In this document: positions 33,882-37,798 of the stretch, piece after piece
Numbering within the stretch: the stretch's first letter is position 1
Layout of the letters: every line of letters starts with the position of its first letter
NCBI GenBank assembly: GCA_018242545.1
Contig: JAFEBT010000010.1
Span: 1 to 37,798 of the forward strand
DNA from: Pseudomonadota bacterium
GTDB lineage: Bacteria > Pseudomonadota > Alphaproteobacteria > 16-39-46
Direction of reading: 5' to 3'
Length of the DNA stretch: 37,798 bases
Translations under genes and position numbers: made by a program
The notes under the pieces: model-generated
What the model was told of the DNA's origin: nothing
Seen by the model: only the letters and a program-made list of their open reading frames with translations
Databases searched by the model: none

Positions 33882-35132
33882 ATGAACTATACGCGTTTTT
33901 TAAAAGAGACCTTAGAAGCTTGGAAAAACTCAGGCAATTACCGGTACTTTACACCCCTCGAGCGTCTTTGCGGACATTTCCCAAGGGCTCTTTATCATCC
34001 ACCCGACAACGTCCTTCCTCCTCAAGAAGTTATTGTTTGGTGCAGTAATGATTATCTGGGAATGGGTCAAAATCCAAATGTTCTCAGTGCCGTTCAACAA
34101 ACTTTTTCAAAAAGAGGAGCAGGTGCGGGAGGAACGCGGAACATATCGGGCACAACACCTTCTCATCAACGTCTTGAAGAGAGCCTTGCAGATCTGCATC
34201 AGAAAGATGCTGCTTTAATCTGCACATCAGGATATGTCGCAAATGAAGCTGCTCTTGGAACCTTAGGAGCAAAGCTTCCCCAATGTGTTATTTTTTCAGA
34301 TGAATGTAATCATGCATCCATGATTCAGGGTATTCGTCTTTCACGTGCTGAAAAACATATTTTTAAACATAATTGCCCCCAAGATCTCAAACGTCTTCTT
34401 GAAGCTTCCCATGCGCAAGACCCTTTACGCCCTAAAATCATTGCTTTTGAGTCTGTCTATTCCATGGATGGAGACATAGCCCCCATCGAAGATTTTTGTG
34501 ATCTTGCTAAAAAGTATAATGCCCTTACCTTTCTTGATGAAGTACATGCCGTTGGCCTTTATGGAAAACGAGGAGGAGGAATAGCAGAAGAACGCGGTCT
34601 TCAAGATGATATTGATCTAATTTCTGGAACATTTGGAAAAGCATTTGGACTTATTGGAGGATACTTATCAGGATCCACCTTTTTAATTGATTTTATTAGA
34701 TGTTTTGCATCTTCTTTTATTTTTACAACAGCTCTTCCTCCTGCCATTATGGCCGGTGTTTATGAGAGCCTTCACCATCTTAAAAATCACCCTGAGTTAA
34801 GAGAAGCACATCAGAAGAATGTTAAAATTGTCAAAGATGGACTTGAAGATTTAGGAATCTCGTTGATTCCGAATCAAAGTCATATTGTTCCTGTCATTAT
34901 CGGAGATGCACATCTTTGCCGCAGCACGGCAAATTATCTTTTAAAACATCACCATATTTATGTTCAGCCCATTAACTATCCTACAGTTCCAATTGGAACT
35001 GAACGATTCCGAATAACACCGAGCCCGCTTCATACACAACAGATGATAACAGATCTTTTAACAGGTCTTGATGATATCTGGACAAAATTTAACTTGAAAC
35101 GGTTTCCTCTTACTCAAAAAATCTATGCTTAA
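33882..35132 (+). CDS. hemA: 5-aminolevulinate synthase (ALAS)
   Basis: ALAS condenses glycine with succinyl-CoA to 5-aminolevulinate, the first step of haem synthesis by the C4 route used in alphaproteobacteria and mitochondria. The frame is open from TTG 33870, but ATG 33882 (416 residues) lines up with the usual family start MxYxxFF and is preferred. The PLP lysine is K253 in SGTFGKAFG. Other signatures are CSNDYLGM near 54-61, GGTRNISGT near 83-91, DEVHAVGLYG near 219-228 and PINYPTVPIGTERFR near the end. The ribosome site is weak. Its stop shares four bases with the stop of the convergent GNAT gene. Confidence 0.95.
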   Translation: MNYTRFLKETLEAWKNSGNYRYFTPLERLCGHFPRALYHPPDNVLPPQEVIVWCSNDYLGMGQNPNVLSAVQQTFSKRGAGAGGTRNISGTTPSHQRLEESLADLHQKDAALICTSGYVANEAALGTLGAKLPQCVIFSDECNHASMIQGIRLSRAEKHIFKHNCPQDLKRLLEASHAQDPLRPKIIAFESVYSMDGDIAPIEDFCDLAKKYNALTFLDEVHAVGLYGKRGGGIAEERGLQDDIDLISGTFGKAFGLIGGYLSGSTFLIDFIRCFASSFIFTTALPPAIMAGVYESLHHLKNHPELREAHQKNVKIVKDGLEDLGISLIPNQSHIVPVIIGDAHLCRSTANYLLKHHHIYVQPINYPTVPIGTERFRITPSPLHTQQMITDLLTGLDDIWTKFNLKRFPLTQKIYA

Positions 35133-35785
35133 TCCTGATGATCTAATGACAAAGACGGCTTAAAAGAATATCCAACATATTTTTCTTGAGGAGACAAAGT
35201 TTTATCATGGGGATTCTCTAAAATTTTAAACCCGTTTGCCCTATAGAAAGCACAAGCTTTTGTATTCACACGTCGACCATCAACAATAATTTCTGAAAAG
35301 TCAGGATGGAGACTTTTTATAAAGTCGAGAAATTTCTTTCCAATTCCTTTTCTTTGAGATTTTGGCCTCACAACAAGTTGACGAATATGAATAATTTTAG
35401 CGCCATCCTTGTTTAAACAACATTCAAAAAACATCATCCCAACAAGAATATTTCGTTTGATATGTTTGGCACGTACACAAAAGACTGTGGGAGATTCTTT
35501 AAAAAGGCTTTTCTCGTCTTGAAAGGTTGCTTTAAGCCAACTACAAACATCTAGAGGTGTTTGAAAAGCAGGCTTTAGATCTTGAGGCAAAACGTTTTTA
35601 TAATTTTCCATAAAAGAATGCAAAAAAATCTTTCCTTCTTTCGAAAGAGAAGCGTCTTTAGGACGTAGCCTTAAAGATATTTTTTCTCCATCATCATCGT
35701 GAAAAGAATTAAATGCGAAAACACCGCTTTGAAAAAGCAGAAAAACGATAAAAAACTTTAAAAGTATAAAACAACGCTTCATCAT
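35129..35785 (-). CDS. Exported GNAT-like acetyltransferase
   Basis: The frame runs up to TTG 35815, but the likely start is the ATG pair at 35785/35782, which has AAGGG seven bases upstream. That gives 218 residues with a clear signal peptide (about 5-24, ending GVFAF). The mature part holds a GNAT domain: the acetyl-CoA motif IRQLVVRPKSQRKGIGKKF (about 134-152, with R/Q-x-x-G-x-G) and the C-terminal AFYRANGF (179-186). Acetyl-CoA is not normally found outside the cytosol, so export suggests an enzyme acting in a host cell, or a substrate-free fold; that is inference. It converges on hemA with interlocked stops. Confidence 0.75.
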   Translation of the reverse strand: MMKRCFILLKFFIVFLLFQSGVFAFNSFHDDDGEKISLRLRPKDASLSKEGKIFLHSFMENYKNVLPQDLKPAFQTPLDVCSWLKATFQDEKSLFKESPTVFCVRAKHIKRNILVGMMFFECCLNKDGAKIIHIRQLVVRPKSQRKGIGKKFLDFIKSLHPDFSEIIVDGRRVNTKACAFYRANGFKILENPHDKTLSPQEKYVGYSFKPSLSLDHQD

Positions 35786-35922
35786 AAAAATGCCCTTTAA
35801 ATCTATTTTAACCAATTAAAATTCAGACTTTGAAGACCCTCCATCAAACATAGATTCTTATTAATATCATTAAAAGTCCGCTTTGAGAAGTCTTTTTAAA
35901 GGATACTTTTTTATTATAGGAT

Positions 35923-36220
35923 TTATTCATCCTCTTTAACTAAGATATCATAGGAAAGTGCGAGCTTATATTTTCTTGCTTTATTCCAGTGATCCGCTAT
36001 TTTTAAAAAACCACCTTCAACCCATTTTTTACAAAGTGCAGCATTTGTCCGTGGTTGAAAGCCAAATAGATCTCCAATTTGCTGAGCTGTGACAATATCA
36101 TATTCTTTAAATAATTCGAGAGCTTTACGTTGTTTTGGCTGCTTCGATTCTCATGAGATGCTTCGCCATAGCTGGCGTGATTTTATAGATAGGTTTAAAG
36201 TTTGTCGGCGTAATATACGC
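35923..36220 (-). pseudogene. Fic-family gene remnant with internal deletion
   Basis: Two pieces in different frames are readable. From 36220 to 36125 comes a Fic-type N-terminal stretch (FKPIYKITPAMAKHLMRIEA). From 36150 to 35923 comes a C-terminal winged-helix stretch (QRKALELFKEYDIVTAQQIG, then LFGFQPRT and CKKWVEGGFL) ending in TAA. The whole middle, including the Fic catalytic motif HPFxxGNGR, is missing, and no start codon fits the N-terminal piece. Fic proteins transfer AMP or related groups to targets. The order and strand of both pieces indicate one ancestral gene that lost its core. The family assignment rests on remembered patterns. The frame change falls near 36125-36150. Confidence 0.6.
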
Positions 36221-36566
36221 TCAATATTGGCTTCATTTATATTTTTTATTATGCTGATAAAATTCCGATAATTTAAGAAGAATATGTCGATAACAAGAGT
36301 TATTATCATGGGCATGTCTTAAAAGTAATACGCCCTCCCTTTTTCTTTTCTTCTTTTTATGTTTGACAATCCCTGGATCCTGGCGTTAAGGTTTCTGGTA
36401 TGAAGAAAAATTATAGAGCCCCTCATCCTTGTTCTTTTTTCGTCCCGCATGTGGTTGTCGTGGGCGCATAGCTCACATATGTATTTTTTCCCCAAATTTT
36501 TATGTCTCTTCATTTTGTTAAAACTTTCTCTAAGTTTTAACCCTCTTTATTTTGTAAAGGTCTCTT
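36221..36566. other. Decayed intergenic stretch upstream of brnQ
   Basis: No intact gene is supported in these 346 bases. The minus-strand frame 36319-36513 (64 codons) has no family resemblance and a composition unlike its neighbours. A short minus-strand frame, HILLKLSEFYQHNKKYK, ends just before the Fic remnant and may be another gene scrap. A polypyrimidine run lies at about 36331-36359, and a dyad around GGATCC lies near 36374-36385. AAAGG at about 36556-36560 is the brnQ ribosome site. Confidence 0.4.
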
Positions 36567-36836
36567 ATGTCTCACTTTAAAATTATTATGACAACGGGTA
36601 TAGCCATGTTTGCAATGTTTTTTGGCTCCGGAAACTTAGTTTTTCCTCTCCAATTAGGTGTTATGTCTCATGGTCACTATGCCCTCGCCAATCTCGGCCT
36701 TCTAATAACAGGTGTTCTTATTCCATTTTTAGGGCTCTGGAGCATGATGCTTTATAATGGAAACCGAGATCAGTATTTTGGGCTCTTGGGAAAATTTGCT
36801 CCTTTTATCGTAACGTCAGTTCGATATAAGAAATGA
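36567..36836 (+). pseudogene. brnQ: Truncated branched-chain amino acid carrier BrnQ
   Basis: The first 80 or so residues match the start of the LivII/BrnQ sodium-coupled carrier: an N-terminal span with AMFFGSGNLVFPLQLG (about 16-31), the conserved GLLITGVLIPFLGLW (about 45-59), and GLLGKFAPF. Family members have about 420-450 residues and 12 spans. Here the frame runs into the end of an IS982-type element (TSVRYKK, then TGA at 36834), so at most two or three spans remain. The start is sound, with AAAGG six bases before the ATG. The rest of the gene would be expected beyond the element, past the window end. Confidence 0.8.
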
Positions 36837-37770
36837 GGAATAATTATTAAAATTGTTAAGCTTATGAAAGCCCACAGAAGGTTTTTTTGGAATGAAGGTA
36901 TAAGCAATTAAGCCCGCTAGGATATTTACTTGGAAGTTTAACACAGACCTATGCCTTGTATGTTGTATTTGAAGGATAGATTTTAATTGATCAATAACAG
37001 ATTCAATAACGCCGCGCTTAGAAAGTAAAAATTCTTGTCCAGGTTGGAAAACTTTGCTTTTCATGTTTTTACGAAACCTTGTAATAAGCTCAAGACCTTG
37101 CTTTTTTAAAGCTTCAAAAAGCTTAAAATTCACATAGCCTTTATCTCCAAAGAGCCAACCTTTAAGATCTTTTACAAGCAGAGAGACAACGCTACGGTCA
37201 TCTATGTTTCCTGTGGTTAACCAAAAATTTACAAGTTCTCCCTCATTGTTAATGATGAGATGAAGTTTGAACCCAAAGAACCAACCTGTAGATGTCTTTC
37301 CTCTTTTAGCTATGTTTTTAAACACCTTATGAGAAAAGATTCTCAAATTATGACAAACTTCAAGCTTCGTAGAATCAATAAAGTATTTTCCTGTTCTTTT
37401 GCCAAATAAAGAATATTGCAAAATAAACAAAGGTATAAAAGTAAATGGCATTAACTCTATAAAACGATTGTAACTTACCAAAGAGGGGAACTCTTTTCGA
37501 TAGTGGATGACAAGACAGTGCTGATAAAAGTCTTTGAAAGTCCTATAATGGCTAAGATGAAACATGACAACAATGGTCATAATCTCAGAAAGGCTCATTT
37601 TACATGGCCTTAAACGTTTTCTATTGGGTTTAGGAAGATATTTTCCTTTTGTTTTTTCATCAAAAGTCTTGCAAAAATCATCAATTAGACAGAATATCTC
37701 TACAATAGGGATCATAATTTTCTCCTTTGGTTGTGCTTTGGAAAAATTATGGTCTCTATTTCTTAAAAGT
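36813..37770 (-). mobile_element. IS982-family insertion sequence inside brnQ
   Basis: The element is about 960 bases, the normal size for the family, with one transposase gene. Related inverted sequences occur at both ends: 36825-36845 and the complement of 37745-37767 share TAAGAAAT, GAG and ATAATT with small gaps. The exact outer ends and the target duplication could not be fixed by eye. GTCA occurs at 36815-36818 and 37769-37772, but this may be chance. Insertion interrupts brnQ. Confidence 0.75.
36816..37715 (-). CDS. IS982-family transposase
   Basis: This is a DDE transposase of 299 residues, full length for the family. The catalytic triad is intact: D114 (FIDSTKLEVC), D191 (LFGDKGY) and E238 (GVIESVIDQLK). 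The N-terminus MIPIVEIFCLIDDFC and the block TSTGWFFGFKLHLIIN (141-156) are typical of IS982. AAAGGAG precedes the ATG at good distance. The stop lies at the very edge of the element. With no frameshift and a complete triad, the copy may still be active. It transcribes against the truncated brnQ. Confidence 0.93.
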   Translation of the reverse strand: MIPIVEIFCLIDDFCKTFDEKTKGKYLPKPNRKRLRPCKMSLSEIMTIVVMFHLSHYRTFKDFYQHCLVIHYRKEFPSLVSYNRFIELMPFTFIPLFILQYSLFGKRTGKYFIDSTKLEVCHNLRIFSHKVFKNIAKRGKTSTGWFFGFKLHLIINNEGELVNFWLTTGNIDDRSVVSLLVKDLKGWLFGDKGYVNFKLFEALKKQGLELITRFRKNMKSKVFQPGQEFLLSKRGVIESVIDQLKSILQIQHTRHRSVLNFQVNILAGLIAYTFIPKKPSVGFHKLNNFNNYSSFLISN

Positions 37771-37798
37771 CAATCTTTTCAATATCTTCCTTTTTCTT

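Noticed and set aside
36319-36513. 64-codon minus-strand frame upstream of brnQ
   Set aside because: No family resemblance, no convincing ribosome site, and it lies in a decayed stretch; more likely a chance frame.
1-37798. CRISPR array or restriction-modification/defence cluster
   Set aside because: No regularly spaced repeats and no nuclease, methylase or toxin-antitoxin pair were found beyond the Fic remnant.

Overview
This AT-rich window reads as a chromosomal segment of an alphaproteobacterium, most likely a host-associated one of the Holosporales/Paracaedibacter type; that placement is inference. The lineage markers are a DUF4167 gene in front of clpB, the ppiD/tpiA/secG neighbourhood, an ALAS-type hemA (C4 haem pathway), a CHCC zinc-finger protein and a zinc-free L36. 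Hints of a reduced, intracellular lifestyle are many short exported proteins of unknown function, decaying genes and an IS982-type insertion.

Layout. 1-7334: start of an exported protein (minus), a stand-alone ArnA-dehydrogenase-like sugar-nucleotide enzyme, mfd, then a minus-strand run of tRNA-Cys, tRNA-Asn, a YmdB phosphoesterase and a Gfo/Idh/MocA oxidoreductase. 7607-11345: a catalytically complete tyrosine recombinase and two MFS transporters whose stop codons interlock. 11675-13540: tyrS and ssb (minus), separated by a perfect 12-bp hairpin terminator. 13774-15351: two exported unknowns, one with a methyltransferase-like pattern. 15682-20259: DUF4167, clpB, a ribokinase-family kinase and a HIT protein. 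20260-20858: no gene, but a structured stretch ending in a terminator, a candidate small RNA. 20859-25537: an exported unknown, parC and pgk. 25550-32014: an exported unknown and ppiD (minus), then tpiA and secG, with three accessory genes between tpiA and secG: a tandem pair of paralogues (one exported, one not) and a proline-rich exported protein. 32030-35785: an exported unknown, a CHCC zinc finger, rpmJ, iron superoxide dismutase, hemA and an exported GNAT-like protein. 35923-37798: a decay zone with a Fic-family pseudogene that has lost its catalytic middle, and brnQ cut short by an intact IS982-family element.

The housekeeping part covers DNA repair and replication (mfd, ssb, parC), translation (tyrS, rpmJ, two tRNAs), protein quality control and export (clpB, ppiD, secG), central carbon metabolism (pgk, tpiA), haem synthesis and oxidative defence. 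Nine genes in the window encode predicted exported proteins without a clear family or with an unexpected one. They sit between housekeeping genes and are the main accessory content. No complete new defence or metabolic system is visible. The best candidates for something undescribed are the tpiA-secG insert with its paralogue pair, the 20.3-20.7 kb RNA candidate, and the exported enzyme-like proteins.
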